Assembly (NCBI RefSeq): GCF_024599795.1 | Contig: NZ_CP102246.1 | Coordinates: 2,542,001-2,606,000, forward strand | DNA from: Enterobacter cloacae complex sp. R_G8 | Lineage (GTDB): Bacteria > Pseudomonadota > Gammaproteobacteria > Enterobacterales > Enterobacteriaceae | Length of the DNA stretch: 64,000 bases | Direction: 5' to 3' | In this document: positions 1-9,146 of the stretch, in pieces | Numbering within the stretch: position 1 is the first letter of the stretch | Layout of the letters: each line of letters starts with the position of its first letter | The notes under the pieces: model-generated | Seen by the model: only the letters and a program-made list of their open reading frames with translations | The model's database searches: none | What the model was told of the DNA's origin: nothing | Translations under genes and position numbers: made by a program

Positions 1-272
1 TGCAGATCCTGGGCATAGTTCTGACGGTTCTGAATTTGCAGGCCCGGGACGCTACCGAGAGATTCAGAGAGGTTAATGCGTGGTGCGGCGTGACGCATAT
101 CATCGCCATTCACGACGCTGACCGCCGCCGGGGTATCCAGCTCCGATACCGTTTGTGGCGTGGCGCTGACGATCATGGTCTGTTCATCCGCACCCATCGC
201 GGTGAGGGGAGAGAAGATTACAGGAGCCAGCAACAGTGGAAGGGTTGCCTTACGGGCAGAAATGATTTTCAT
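1..272 (-). CDS. yncD: TonB-dependent outer-membrane receptor YncD/PqqU, N-terminal part (cut by window edge)
   Basis: Only the first 90 codons are present; the gene runs off the left edge. The start is the ATG at 272 on the minus strand. Residues 1-27 or so form a Sec signal peptide (basic MKIISARK, then a leucine/alanine-rich core). It is followed by an acidic stretch with a TonB-box-like TMIVSA and the beginning of the plug domain (PAAVSVVNGDDM, then LSESLGSVPG). This matches YncD, the enteric receptor since shown to import pyrroloquinoline quinone (PqqU). The gene is divergent from yncE, and the shared intergenic region carries a Fur-box-like site, which fits iron-linked control of both. 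The barrel lies outside the window, so substrate residues cannot be checked. Confidence 0.85.
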   Translation of the reverse strand, partial: MKIISARKATLPLLLAPVIFSPLTAMGADEQTMIVSATPQTVSELDTPAAVSVVNGDDMRHAAPRINLSESLGSVPGLQIQNRQNYAQDL

Positions 273-418
273 GAAATAAACCGGTTAAGGATAAGAAACG
301 TACCAAATGGAACATGTACAGGTATGTTAAATCTTTTGTAAATGTTTTGAAAACTATAACCGCACATTGCGTTAAGGAAAGGCGAAGCGGAAAAGAAAAA
401 CTCCACTTTTACACGATT

Positions 419-437
419 AATGATTACTATTCTCATT
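419..437. promoter_or_regulatory. Candidate Fur box between yncD and yncE
   Basis: The 19-mer AATGATTACTATTCTCATT closely resembles the enterobacterial Fur consensus (AATGATAATCATTCTCATT type). It sits about 80 bases upstream of yncE and about 150 bases upstream of the divergent yncD start. YncE is reported to be iron/Fur regulated in E. coli; binding here is inferred from the match. Confidence 0.65.
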
Positions 438-515
438 AAAAAACGGCAATGCCATGACGTTGCCAGCCGGAAGTGATGTCAGCAGTACACCCCCTCTAGT
501 GAAAAAGGAATTGTT

Positions 516-1577
516 ATGTCTTTACGTCATCTGTGCTCCCCACGTCTGCGTCGTTCACTGCTGTGTAGCGCTTTACTGCTTGCCGGCACCTTCCAGGTGC
601 AGGCTGGCGAAGAGATGTTGCGCAAAGCGGTTGGGAAAGGCGCGTATGAAATGGCGGTGAGCCAGCAGGAGAATGCGCTGTGGGTTGCGACGTCACAAAG
701 CCGTAAAACAGATAAAGGCGGTATTGTGTATCGCCTCGACCCGGTCACTCTGGACGTAACGCAGGTCATTCATAACGATCTGAAACCCTTTGGCGCCACC
801 CTGGACACTGCCACCCAGACGCTGTGGTTGGGTAACACCATCAACGGTGCCGTGACCGCCATTGACGCCAAAACCGGCGAGGTGAAAGGGCGCCTGGTTC
901 TGGATGACCGCAAACGCAGCGACACCGTCAAACCACTGCAGCCACGCCAGCTGGTGGCAGATGATGCCAACCATACCGTGTACATTACCGGGGTCGGTAA
1001 AGAGAGCGTGATCTGGGTAGTAGACAGCGCAACGCTGAAGCTGAAGGATACCATCGCGAATACTGGTACCTACGGCACCGGCCTGGCGCTGGATGCGCAG
1101 GCGAAACGACTCTATACCACCAACGCCGACGGTGAACTGGTAACGATTGACACCGCCAGCAACAAAATCATCAGCCGCAAAAAGGTGCAGGATGACGGGA
1201 AAGAGCACTTCTACCTGAACCTGAGTCTGGATACCGCCGGACAGCGTGCCTTCCTGACCGATTCAAAACAGCCGGAAGTGCTGGTGGTGAGCCTGAAAGA
1301 TGGCAGTGTCATTGAGAAGATCGCGACGCCAGAGTCGCTGGCGGTGCTCTTTAACCCGGCGCGCAACGAAGCGTACGTAACGCATCGTGAAGCCGGAAAG
1401 GTGAGCGTGATTGACACCAAAACCTATAAAGTGACGAAAACCTTCGACACGCCGGTCTATCCAAACAGCCTGGCGCTCTCTGCTGATGGCAAAACGCTGT
1501 ACGTAACGGTGAAACAAAAATCCACCCGTCAGCAGGAAGCGACCCAGCCTGACGATGTGGTACGTATCACGCTCTGA
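516..1577 (+). CDS. yncE: Periplasmic seven-bladed beta-propeller protein YncE
   Basis: The 353-residue product has a signal peptide (about residues 1-30, ending FQVQA before GEE) and then repeated YVTN/NHL-like blades. Examples are RLYTTNADGELVTIDT, EAYVTHREAGKVSVIDTKT and KTLYVTVKQ, so it should fold as an exported beta-propeller. Length and sequence match YncE, a secreted propeller of uncertain function studied in E. coli under iron limitation. The ATG at 516 is preceded by an AAAAAGGA ribosome binding site. It is divergent from the PQQ receptor gene yncD with a Fur-box-like site between them, so a shared role in iron or PQQ physiology is plausible but not shown by sequence. Confidence 0.93.
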   Translation: MSLRHLCSPRLRRSLLCSALLLAGTFQVQAGEEMLRKAVGKGAYEMAVSQQENALWVATSQSRKTDKGGIVYRLDPVTLDVTQVIHNDLKPFGATLDTATQTLWLGNTINGAVTAIDAKTGEVKGRLVLDDRKRSDTVKPLQPRQLVADDANHTVYITGVGKESVIWVVDSATLKLKDTIANTGTYGTGLALDAQAKRLYTTNADGELVTIDTASNKIISRKKVQDDGKEHFYLNLSLDTAGQRAFLTDSKQPEVLVVSLKDGSVIEKIATPESLAVLFNPARNEAYVTHREAGKVSVIDTKTYKVTKTFDTPVYPNSLALSADGKTLYVTVKQKSTRQQEATQPDDVVRITL

Positions 1578-1587
1578 TGTGGGAATT

Positions 1588-1640
1588 GCCCGGTGGCGCT
1601 GCGCAAAACGTAGGGCGGGTAAGACGAAGCCGCCACCCGA
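1588..1640. repeat. REP-type palindromic repeat downstream of yncE
   Basis: GCCCGGTGGCGCTGCGC followed by GTAGGGCGGGTAAGACG and GCCGCCACCCGAC has the imperfect-palindrome composition of enterobacterial REP/BIME units. Close relatives occur at 24069, 24594 and 43318 in this window. It lies in the yncE-ansP convergent gap. Confidence 0.7.
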
Positions 1641-1643
1641 CAT

Positions 1644-1676
1644 AAAAAAAGGGAAGGCATTTGCCTTCCCTTTTTA
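1644..1676. terminator. Bidirectional rho-independent terminator, yncE/ansP
   Basis: An A-run, the stem GGGAAGGCA/TGCCTTCCC with a minimal loop, and a T-run give a hairpin usable on both strands between the convergent genes yncE and ansP. Confidence 0.88.
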
Positions 1677-1691
1677 ATGTTTACTGCACGC

Positions 1692-3188
1692 TTAACGCGA
1701 GGTTTCTTCCACCAGCGGGCCGTCGTGTTTTTCATCTTCATGATGAACCGGCGCGGTGCTGTGAATTTCGTATACGCGCTTACGCACGCCAAACCAGCCA
1801 GCAATCAGCAGAACGGCCAGCAGCGGAATGGTGGCGATGGTATAGGTGCCGTTCGGGTAATCGAACGCCATCAGGACCAGCACGCTGAACAGGAACAGCA
1901 GGGTGAGCCACGAGGTCACCGGTGCGCCTGGCATTTTGAAGCTCACGTCAGCCGCTTTGCCCTCTTTAATGGCTTTGCGCAGACGCATCTGGCAGACCAC
2001 GATAAAGGCCCAGGAAGCGATAATCCCCAGCGCGGCCACGTTCAGTACGATCTCGAACACGCGGGACGGTACCAGATAGTTCAGGAACACGCCAAACACG
2101 TAGACCACCAGCGTCGCCAGGATGCCGGCATAAGGCACCTGCTGCTTGCTCATCTTCGACATGAACTTCGGCGCAGAGCCACCCATCGACATGGAGCGCA
2201 GGATACGGCCTGTGGAATATAAGCCGGAGTTCAGGCTGGAGAGCGCCGCGGTCAGCACCACGATGTTCATGATACTACCCACGTATGGCACGCCGAGCTT
2301 CGAGAAGAAAGTCACAAACGGGCTCTGACCCGCCTGATAGGCGTTCCATGGCAGCAGCAGAACCAGCAGCACCACAGAGCCGACATAGAACAGACCGATA
2401 CGCCAGATCACGCTGTTAATGGCTTTAGGCACCATGGTCTGCGGATCTTTACATTCGCCCGCCGCCGTACCCACCAGCTCGATAGAGGCAAAAGCGAACA
2501 CCACGCCCTGCACCAGAACCAGCGCCGGCAGCAGACCGTGCGGGAAGAAGCCGCCGTTATCGGTTATCAGGTGGAAGCCGGTTGCATTGCCGTCCAGCGG
2601 CTTACCGCTGCCGAGGAACACGGTACCGACCACCAGGAAAATCACAATCGCCAGCACTTTTACCAGCGCAAACCAGAACTCCATCTCGGCGAACCACTTC
2701 ACGCCGATCATATTCATGGTACCGACAATCGCCAGGGCACCCAGCGCAAAGACCCACTGCGGGACATCGCCAAACGCGCCCCAGTAGTGCATATACAGCG
2801 CAACGGCGGTGATATCAACGATACCGGTCATCGCCCAGTTGACGAAGTACATCCAGCCGGCAACGTAGGCGGCTTTTTCACCAAGAAATTCGCGAGCGTA
2901 AGAGACAAAGCTGCCGCTGGAAGGGCGATGCAGCACCAGCTCGCCCAGCGCACGAAGAATGAAGAAGGAGAAGATCCCGCACACCAGATAGACCAGGGCG
3001 AGAGCCGGGCCTGCCATTTGCAGACGTGCGCCAGCACCTAAAAACAGACCTGTACCGATAGCGCCGCCGATGGCGATCATTTGGACCTGACGGTTGCCCA
3101 TCGCTTTGTGGTAGCCCTCTTCATGGGAGTTTAACCAGCGACGTTTAGCAGCATGATGATCGGCTGCGCTTTTATTGCTTGTTTTCAT
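1692..3188 (-). CDS. ansP: L-asparagine permease AnsP
   Basis: A 498-residue amino acid-polyamine-organocation (APC) superfamily transporter with about 12 predicted membrane segments. The APC signature [11 protein letters not shown] is at residues 41-51 after a hydrophilic N-terminus, followed by the conserved first-half loop region ([14 protein letters not shown]). I chose the ATG at 3188 ([10 protein letters not shown]) because AGGTAA lies seven bases upstream and the length then matches E. coli AnsP (499 aa); the frame stays open upstream to 3275 without a better site. It imports asparagine by proton symport in the family. The position after convergent yncE and near yncG is the E. coli order, which supports the identity. 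Confidence 0.93.
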   Translation of the reverse strand: MKTSNKSAADHHAAKRRWLNSHEEGYHKAMGNRQVQMIAIGGAIGTGLFLGAGARLQMAGPALALVYLVCGIFSFFILRALGELVLHRPSSGSFVSYAREFLGEKAAYVAGWMYFVNWAMTGIVDITAVALYMHYWGAFGDVPQWVFALGALAIVGTMNMIGVKWFAEMEFWFALVKVLAIVIFLVVGTVFLGSGKPLDGNATGFHLITDNGGFFPHGLLPALVLVQGVVFAFASIELVGTAAGECKDPQTMVPKAINSVIWRIGLFYVGSVVLLVLLLPWNAYQAGQSPFVTFFSKLGVPYVGSIMNIVVLTAALSSLNSGLYSTGRILRSMSMGGSAPKFMSKMSKQQVPYAGILATLVVYVFGVFLNYLVPSRVFEIVLNVAALGIIASWAFIVVCQMRLRKAIKEGKAADVSFKMPGAPVTSWLTLLFLFSVLVLMAFDYPNGTYTIATIPLLAVLLIAGWFGVRKRVYEIHSTAPVHHEDEKHDGPLVEETSR

Positions 3189-3572
3189 TGAGTTACCTGT
3201 TTGCCTGTCTGAACCATTATCGTGATAGTCCTGCCTGGCAGAGAGCAATACAAACGATTGCTTCTGCGCAAACACATGTCGCCTTCCCAGTCATTCTGCG
3301 TATGGATAAGGCGAAACATGGCGAGGCATCCTACCTGCAATTGATAAGCGACGCAAAATATAACCGTGCCGAAAGTGATGCACGTCGAAGGAAATCGTGT
3401 GGTCAGAGCAGACGAGGATCACAACGCGCTGAATCGTGGTGAGTTTTTAGACAAAACCGTCAGTGACATGCTGTTTTAATCATCAGATATGCTTAATAGT
3501 TGCTCAGTGGAACAAGCGGAGGGTAAACGCTATGATCGGTTTGGTTTTTATGCAGCTAAAACGAGGCTAAGG
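3189..3572. other. Intergenic region upstream of ansP and the kinase-like gene
   Basis: No convincing gene. It must hold the ansP promoter (minus strand) and the promoter for the following plus-strand gene. ACAAACGATTGC near 3250 faintly resembles a PurR-type operator but matches poorly at the ends. Nothing else stands out. Confidence 0.5.
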
Positions 3573-4112
3573 GTGAGAATTAATGTAATCGGCACCAGCG
3601 GAAGTGGAAAAACCACGCTGGCAAGACGGATCGCTGATGAACTGGCTATTCCTTATATTGAAATGGACAGGCTTTACTGGCGCCCGAACTGGCAGGGCAC
3701 AGAAGATGATGCGTTTCTGGAAAAACTGGAGCATGCATTAAGCGTTTCTCAGAACTGGGTGCTGGATGGTAACTATAACCGCACGCGACCTGTTAAATGG
3801 CGCAATGTTGACATTGTGGTGTGGGTAGATTGCGGGTTTGCCCGCACCCTCTGGCAGGCCGTCACCAGAGCAATCAAACGGGCCTGGCATCAACACGAAC
3901 TCTGGCCTGGAACGGGCAATAAAGAGAGTTTCCGGCGCGCGTTCTTCAGCAGAGAGTCCATTATCATCTGGACGATTAAAACCTGGCGCAACAACCGCAG
4001 GCGTTACGAAGCCGATCTGCAAAATCCGGACTACGCGCATATACGCTTTATCCGTATTATCCGCCGCAGTCAGGCGGAAACGCTGATTTCTACGCTAAAG
4101 TCTTATTCTTAG
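3573..4112 (+). CDS. Small P-loop NTPase, adenylate-kinase/topology-modulation-like (unknown function)
   Basis: With the GTG start at 3573, which has GAGG six bases upstream, the product is 179 residues and begins directly with beta-strand 1 and a Walker A loop, GTSGSGKTT (residues 7-15). The frame stays open to an ATG at 3489, but that adds 28 unconserved-looking residues with no ribosome site. A following ELAIPYIEMDRLYW segment and an arginine-rich lid-like C-terminal half (RAFFSRESIIIWTIKTWRNNRRRYE) are typical of the adenylate-kinase-like/FlaR-type proteins common in bacteria. These are predicted to phosphorylate small molecules, but their substrates are unknown. It stands alone between ansP and the sulfur-type operon. 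Confidence 0.75.
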   Translation: MRINVIGTSGSGKTTLARRIADELAIPYIEMDRLYWRPNWQGTEDDAFLEKLEHALSVSQNWVLDGNYNRTRPVKWRNVDIVVWVDCGFARTLWQAVTRAIKRAWHQHELWPGTGNKESFRRAFFSRESIIIWTIKTWRNNRRRYEADLQNPDYAHIRFIRIIRRSQAETLISTLKSYS

Positions 4113-4222
4113 TGTGGTTTTATATATCTGATTTCTGGCAAACCAAATGTAAATTAATTGTTTCTCAGTGGTGAAATACGCCTTTAATAATGACGACATG
4201 TTAAGTCAAACGAGAACGCAAC

Positions 4223-5242
4223 ATGTCCTGGCGAATCAGCATTCTGGATAAAAGCCCCGTCGCTGAAAACGAAACAGCCGCCGATGCGCTGGCGCGAACC
4301 CTGGCGCTGGCGCAACAGGCGGAAAATCTCGGTTATCACCGCTTCTGGATTGCCGAACACCACAACACCCCGCAGCTGGCCAGCCCCTCGCCGGAGTTGT
4401 TGATTGCCTGGATCCTCGGGCAGACAACGCGTATCCGCGTGGGATCGGGCGGCGTCATGCTGCAACACTACAGCCCCTATAAAGTCGCGGAAAACTTCAA
4501 TCTCCTGGCTGCCCTGGCTCCGGGGCGCGTCGATCTGGGCGTCGGAAAAGCACCCGGCGGTCTGCCGCTCTCCACCCGCGCATTGCAACTCGGTCTGAAT
4601 CAGCAGGAAAAGGGCAGTTTTGCCGAACAGCTGGCGCAGCTTGATAGCTGGATCCGCCCTGAAAATCAGTCGGTCGATGAGGCGGTGCGCGCGACGCCGC
4701 TGCCGCCGGTCCCGGCACAGGGATTCCTGCTGGGAGCCAGCGTCGAAAGTGCTCTGCTGGCCGCAAAACTCAACTGGCATTTTGTCTTTGCCGCTCACCT
4801 GAATGGCGATCCGGACCTGCTGCGTGAGGTCATCACCACCTGGCGTGAACACAGCGTCCGGGAGGTGATTGTGGCGGTGCAGGTGATTGTGGCGGACTCT
4901 CAGGCTCAGGCGGAATCGCTGGCACAAAAGGTTGAAGTCTGGGGCGTGGAGCTGGCAAACGGCCAGCGCGTTACGGTGGCCAGTGAAGAGCAAGCCTATG
5001 CGTTAGCGCGTCAGGCAGGCAGCGAGCCGCTACGTATTGCGCGTCGCGCGCAGTCGCTGGTGGCCGGGACCGCAGAGTCGGTACTGGCACAACTGGACGC
5101 TCTGCATCACCAGTGGGGTATTGACGAATTCATTATCGACACACCGGTTGCGGAGGGGGCCACGCGCGTGCAGTCCCTGCGTCTGCTGGCGCAGGCGCGA
5201 CTTAACAAGGAGGTCACCGTATGCGTTTTGGCGAACAACTGA
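4223..5242 (+). CDS. Luciferase-like flavin monooxygenase, MsnO8 type (first gene of a sulfur-salvage-like operon)
   Basis: A 339-residue LLM-family protein. The N-terminus (ISILDKSPV, then LARTLALAQQAENLGYHRFWIAEHHNTP) and the barrel signature TTRIRVGSGGVMLQHYSPYKVAENF are those of the MsnO8-like branch of bacterial luciferase-type oxidoreductases. These use reduced FMN supplied by a separate reductase. It opens an operon of eight genes; its stop overlaps the next start by 22 bases (5221-5242), so the two are probably translationally coupled. Inference from the neighbours: it oxidises an S-substituted cysteine or related organosulfur compound. No flavin reductase gene is in the operon; yddH at 20.6 kb is the nearest flavin-reductase-like gene. 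Confidence 0.85.
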   Translation: MSWRISILDKSPVAENETAADALARTLALAQQAENLGYHRFWIAEHHNTPQLASPSPELLIAWILGQTTRIRVGSGGVMLQHYSPYKVAENFNLLAALAPGRVDLGVGKAPGGLPLSTRALQLGLNQQEKGSFAEQLAQLDSWIRPENQSVDEAVRATPLPPVPAQGFLLGASVESALLAAKLNWHFVFAAHLNGDPDLLREVITTWREHSVREVIVAVQVIVADSQAQAESLAQKVEVWGVELANGQRVTVASEEQAYALARQAGSEPLRIARRAQSLVAGTAESVLAQLDALHHQWGIDEFIIDTPVAEGATRVQSLRLLAQARLNKEVTVCVLANN

Positions 5243-6342
5243 TTGCCTGGCGCCGTGAGTTGCACCAGAACCCGGAGCTGTCGGGCCAGGAAGTGGAAAC
5301 AACCGCCCGTCTGCACCAGTGGCTGACGAATGCCGGCATCAGACCACTGCCTTATGATCTGCCGACCGGACTGGTCGCGGAAATTGGCACCGGCACCAAA
5401 CTGATTGCCCTGCGGGCGGACATCGATGCCTTGCCGATCGAAGAGCGCAGCGGGGTGGCGTTTAGCTCACAGCGTGCGGGGGTGATGCACGCCTGCGGTC
5501 ATGACATCCACACCAGCGTGATCCTCGGGGCGGCATTAAAACTGAAAGAGCGTGAAGCGTCGCTTAACGGTCGCGTGCGGATCCTGTTCCAGCCTGCCGA
5601 AGAGAACTTTGGCGGTGCGAAGAGCATGGTGCGGGCCGGGGCGTTACGTGACGTCAGCGCCATCTTCGGCATGCACAACGAGCCGGGGTTGCCGGTGGGT
5701 GAGTTTGCCACCCGCGGCGGGCCGTTCTATGCCAACGTCGATCGGTTTGTGATCCGCATTACTGGCAAAGGGGCCCATGCCGCACGGCCACATGAAGGCA
5801 ACGACGCGATTGTGCTGGCAAGCCAGCTCATTACCGCGCTGCAGAGCGTCGCCAGTCGCAACGTGAATACGCTGGACTCCGTCGTGCTGAGCGTAACGCG
5901 CATTGCGGGCGGTAATACCTGGAACGTCCTGCCGGAAAGCGTTGAGCTGGAAGGGACGCTGCGCACACATCGCGTGGAAGTTCAGCAGAACGTCAAAGCG
6001 CGCGTCGGTGAAATCGCTGCCGGATTCGCCAGCGCCTTCAGTGCCCAGATTGATATCACCTGGTATGCCGGGCCGACTGCGCTGGTCAATGACGAGCGCT
6101 GGGCGGAATTTGCCACCTCGGTCGCCCGGGAAGCGGGGTATGAAACCCAGCATGCTGAATTGCATATGGGCGGAGAGGATTTTGCGGTCTATCTCCAGCA
6201 GATCCCCGGCGCGTTTGTCAGCATTGGCAGCAATAGCCCGTATGGTTTACATCACCCGGCCTTTAATCCGGACGAAGCATTAATTGAGCCGGCTGCCCGT
6301 TATTTTGCACAGCTTGCGGAAAAAGCCCTGCAACACGTTTAA
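5221..6342 (+). CDS. M20-family amidohydrolase / N-acyl-amino-acid deacetylase (YxeP-like)
   Basis: A 373-residue M20D metallopeptidase homologue. The metal-binding pieces are visible: HACGHDIH (Cys92, His94), QPAEE (Glu127/128), MHNEP (His152), and HMGGEDF with a C-terminal LHHPAFN histidine. The dimerisation lid lies between ([22 protein letters not shown]). The family removes N-acyl groups from amino acids; YxeP and SndB of Bacillus deacetylate N-acetyl S-substituted cysteines or N-acetylcysteine. An AGGAGG site precedes the ATG inside the end of the upstream monooxygenase. Beside a GNAT acetyltransferase, monooxygenases and an importer, it is best read as the last step releasing free cysteine. 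Substrate not proven. Confidence 0.85.
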   Translation: MRFGEQLIAWRRELHQNPELSGQEVETTARLHQWLTNAGIRPLPYDLPTGLVAEIGTGTKLIALRADIDALPIEERSGVAFSSQRAGVMHACGHDIHTSVILGAALKLKEREASLNGRVRILFQPAEENFGGAKSMVRAGALRDVSAIFGMHNEPGLPVGEFATRGGPFYANVDRFVIRITGKGAHAARPHEGNDAIVLASQLITALQSVASRNVNTLDSVVLSVTRIAGGNTWNVLPESVELEGTLRTHRVEVQQNVKARVGEIAAGFASAFSAQIDITWYAGPTALVNDERWAEFATSVAREAGYETQHAELHMGGEDFAVYLQQIPGAFVSIGSNSPYGLHHPAFNPDEALIEPAARYFAQLAEKALQHV

Positions 6343-6358
6343 TTCAGAAGAGGTGAAT

Positions 6359-7675
6359 ATGTCTGCAACCCGACAATTGCGGCTGGGGACCATTTTGCAT
6401 GGTGCATCCGGGAATATGTCCGCCTGGCGCCATCCTGCGGCGGTCGCCGATGCCAGTATTAATTTTGATTTCGTCAAAGCGACGGCGTTAAAAGCCGAGG
6501 AGGGCAAGCTCGACTTTTTATTCGTCGCCGACGGCCTCTACATTAATGAGAAATCGATCCCGCATTTTTTAAACCGTTTTGAGCCGTTAACGGTGCTCTC
6601 TGCACTGGCGAGCATTACCTCGCGGCTGGGTCTGGTGGGCACGTTATCCACCTCCTACAGCGAACCCTTTACCGTGGCGCGCCAGTTTGCCAGCCTGGAT
6701 CACCTGAGCAACGGCCGTGCGGGCTGGAACGTCGTGACCTCTCCGCTGGAAGGGTCGGCCAGGAACTTCTCGCGTGAAAAACACCCGGAGCACGCGCTGC
6801 GCTACCGCATTGCGGATGAGTATCTCGACGTGGTGAAAGGGCTGTGGGACTCGTGGGAAGGCGATGCCTTTGTGCGCAACAAAGAGAGTGGTCAGTTCTT
6901 TGACCCCGCCAAACTGCATACCCTGGATCATCACGGTGATTTCTTCCAGGTCGCCGGGCCGCTCAATATTGGTCGCACGCCGCAGGGGCGTCCGATTGTG
7001 TTCCAGGCGGGCGCATCGGACGACGGTAAAAAGCTGGCTGCGAAGCATGCCGATGCGATCTTCACCCACCATGAAACCTTTGAAGAAGCACAAGCGTTCT
7101 ACCGCGACGTGAAGCTCCAGCTGAAAAATAACGGTCGTCGTGCTTCTGATTTGCACATCTTCCAGGGCGTGAGCGTGATTGTCGGAAAAGATGCCGAAGA
7201 TGTGGAAAACCAGTACCAGACCACCGCGGCGCTGGTGTCGGTTAAGGATGCGCTCAATTATCTCGGACGTTATTTCGAACATCACGATTTCAGCCAGTAT
7301 CCGCTCGACGAGCCGTTCCCGGACCTCGGCGATCTGGGGAAAAACAGCTTCCGCAGTACCACGGATGAGATAAAGCGCAATGCCCGTGAACGTCGGCTGA
7401 CGCTGCGTCAGGTTGCGCTGGAAGCGGCCTCGCCACGCCCCCGTTTTTCCGGCACGCCGGAGCAGGTGGCGGACGGCCTGCAGGCATGGTTCGACGGCGA
7501 TGCAGCCGACGGCTTCATCATTCAGGGCGGGACGCCAGATACCTTCCCGCGCTTTGTTGACCAGGTGGTGCCGGTGCTACAGGCCCGCGGCCTGTTTCGC
7601 ACTGACTACCCCGGAACCACACTGCGCGACAGCCTGGGCCTGGACGAACCCAAAAATCAGTTCACACAACAATAA
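6359..7675 (+). CDS. NtaA/SnaA/DszA-family FMN-dependent monooxygenase (YxeK-like)
   Basis: A 438-residue LLM monooxygenase of the nitrilotriacetate/pristinamycin/dibenzothiophene sulfone branch. Family features include [18 protein letters not shown] near the N-terminus, [13 protein letters not shown], the flavin-phosphate region [30 protein letters not shown], and the C-terminal [24 protein letters not shown] start at the ATG at 6359, which has AGAGG nearby; the open frame extends upstream into the deacetylase but has no site there. Bacillus YxeK, from the same branch, cleaves N-acetyl S-(2-succino)cysteine oxidatively. Here it follows the deacetylase by 16 bases and precedes a binding protein, supporting a role in C-S bond cleavage. 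Confidence 0.86.
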   Translation: MSATRQLRLGTILHGASGNMSAWRHPAAVADASINFDFVKATALKAEEGKLDFLFVADGLYINEKSIPHFLNRFEPLTVLSALASITSRLGLVGTLSTSYSEPFTVARQFASLDHLSNGRAGWNVVTSPLEGSARNFSREKHPEHALRYRIADEYLDVVKGLWDSWEGDAFVRNKESGQFFDPAKLHTLDHHGDFFQVAGPLNIGRTPQGRPIVFQAGASDDGKKLAAKHADAIFTHHETFEEAQAFYRDVKLQLKNNGRRASDLHIFQGVSVIVGKDAEDVENQYQTTAALVSVKDALNYLGRYFEHHDFSQYPLDEPFPDLGDLGKNSFRSTTDEIKRNARERRLTLRQVALEAASPRPRFSGTPEQVADGLQAWFDGDAADGFIIQGGTPDTFPRFVDQVVPVLQARGLFRTDYPGTTLRDSLGLDEPKNQFTQQ

Positions 7676-7688
7676 AGAGAACACCGCT

Positions 7689-8621
7689 ATGCAGAAAACA
7701 TCGCTTATTCTGGCGCTCGCGCTGGCCTTTACCCCTGCCGCCTGGGCAGAGAATGTGAACATTAACGGCACCGGCGTGAGCATTGAGGCCAACAAAACGC
7801 CGATCAACACCGCCAAAAACAGCGAGGCTATCGCGCAGTTGCCGAAAGATTATCGCTTTGCCGTGCCGGGGAAATTTACCGTTGCGGTGGCAGGTCTCAA
7901 TCAACCGCCACTGACGGTTTTCTCGGATGACAACAAAACGCTACTGGGAAGCGAAGTTGACGTCGCCCGTCTGGTAGCCGACAGCCTCGGACTGGAGCTG
8001 AACGTGGTGCCAACCTCCTGGGAGGACTGGCCGCTGGGGGTGGCGTCCGGGAAATACGATGCGGCGATCAGCAACATCACCGTGACCAAAGCGCGCAAAG
8101 AGAAGTTTGATTTCGCCACCTACCGTAAGGATTCGCTCGGTTTCTATGTGAAATCAACCAGCCCAATCACATCGCTGCAGAAGGCGGAGGACATTGCCGG
8201 GCTGCGGATTATCGTGGGCTCTGGCACTAACCAGGAGGCCATCCTGCTGGCATGGAACGCCGAAAACCTGAAGAAGGGATTAAAACCGTTTACCCCGATC
8301 TACACCAAAGATGACGCGGCACAAACGCTGGCGCTCCAGTCCGGGCGTGCGGATGCGTATTTTGGTCCGAACGTGATTGGCGCGTGGAAAGCCGCGCTGA
8401 CGGGTAAAACCAGACTGGTCGGTAGCGTAGACGGCGGCTGGCCGAAGGCGGCGCATATCGCGGTAACGCTGAAAAAAGGCAGCGGGCTGGTGGAACCGGT
8501 GCAGATCGCACTGAACGGCGTGATCAAAAACGGCGATTACGACAAAGTGCTGAACCGCTGGGGGGAAGGGGTGGAACGCATCCCGCTGTCGGAAGTGAAC
8601 CCTGCCGGTCTGGGTGACTAA
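7689..8621 (+). CDS. Amino-acid-type ABC transporter periplasmic binding protein (first copy)
   Basis: A 310-residue extracellular solute-binding protein of family 3. A signal peptide covers residues 1-20 (ends AAWA before ENVNING). The domain begins KFTVAVAGLNQPPLTVFSDDNKTLLGSEVDVARLVAD, typical of polar amino acid binders, with the conserved TVTKARKEKFDFATYRKDSLGF segment and the second lobe LRIIVGSGTNQEAILL. The ATG at 7689 is preceded by AAGAGAACACC. Directly followed by GNAT, permease and ATPase genes, it is the receptor of the operon's importer. A second, related binding protein gene lies at the operon end (10849), so the system has two receptors. Confidence 0.88.
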   Translation: MQKTSLILALALAFTPAAWAENVNINGTGVSIEANKTPINTAKNSEAIAQLPKDYRFAVPGKFTVAVAGLNQPPLTVFSDDNKTLLGSEVDVARLVADSLGLELNVVPTSWEDWPLGVASGKYDAAISNITVTKARKEKFDFATYRKDSLGFYVKSTSPITSLQKAEDIAGLRIIVGSGTNQEAILLAWNAENLKKGLKPFTPIYTKDDAAQTLALQSGRADAYFGPNVIGAWKAALTGKTRLVGSVDGGWPKAAHIAVTLKKGSGLVEPVQIALNGVIKNGDYDKVLNRWGEGVERIPLSEVNPAGLGD

Positions 8622-8630
8622 GGAGGCGCT

Positions 8631-9140
8631 ATGAGCGAACAATTTCGTGACGTTTCGCCGGAAGATGCCGATCTTCAGCCCATCATCAATGGGCTGTTCG
8701 GTGAATACGCTGCCCGCTACGGTGACTATTTTTCGAAAGATGCTGAGGTGGAGCTCACCGAGTGGTATCTGGCGCCACAGGGGCTGTTTATCGTCCTTGA
8801 GCGCGACGGGAAAATTATCGCCACCGGTGCGTACAAACCCTTCGACGAACGCACCGCGGAAATCAAACGCATCTGGACGGACAAAACCCTGCGTCAGCAG
8901 GGGCTTGCGGGGCGCGTGGTGCGGGAGCTGGAGCGCAGGGCGGTGCTGGCCGGCTACAGCCAGATCTACCTCACTACCGGTTTCCGTCAGCCGGAAGCGG
9001 TACGACTTTATCTCAGCCAGGGGTACCAGCCGCAGTTCGATCTGCATCGCGATCCGGAAGAGTACAGCCAGCCCCCGTTTGATGGCCGGCTGCGTTTCAC
9101 CAAAACGCTGGTTCGCGAAGCGTTAAGTAAAACCGCATGA
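8631..9140 (+). CDS. GNAT-family N-acetyltransferase (YxeL-like)
   Basis: A 169-residue GNAT protein with the acetyl-CoA pyrophosphate loop (TDKTLRQQGLAGRVVRELERRA), the preceding beta-strand EIKRIW, and a C-terminal EAVRLYLSQGYQPQFD motif. It sits between the binding protein (10-base gap, AAGGAGG site) and the permease. In the Bacillus yxe pathway an equivalent acetyltransferase N-acetylates S-(2-succino)cysteine and similar thioethers before oxidation. The same role is inferred here because a deacetylase and YxeK-type monooxygenase are in the operon. Nothing in the sequence itself fixes the acceptor. Confidence 0.83.
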   Translation: MSEQFRDVSPEDADLQPIINGLFGEYAARYGDYFSKDAEVELTEWYLAPQGLFIVLERDGKIIATGAYKPFDERTAEIKRIWTDKTLRQQGLAGRVVRELERRAVLAGYSQIYLTTGFRQPEAVRLYLSQGYQPQFDLHRDPEEYSQPPFDGRLRFTKTLVREALSKTA

Positions 9141-9146
9141 GGAACG

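Noticed and set aside
3248..3263. PurR-like sequence upstream of ansP
   Set aside because: Only the core ACAAACGATTGC fits; the outer bases do not, and ansP is not a known purine-regulon gene.
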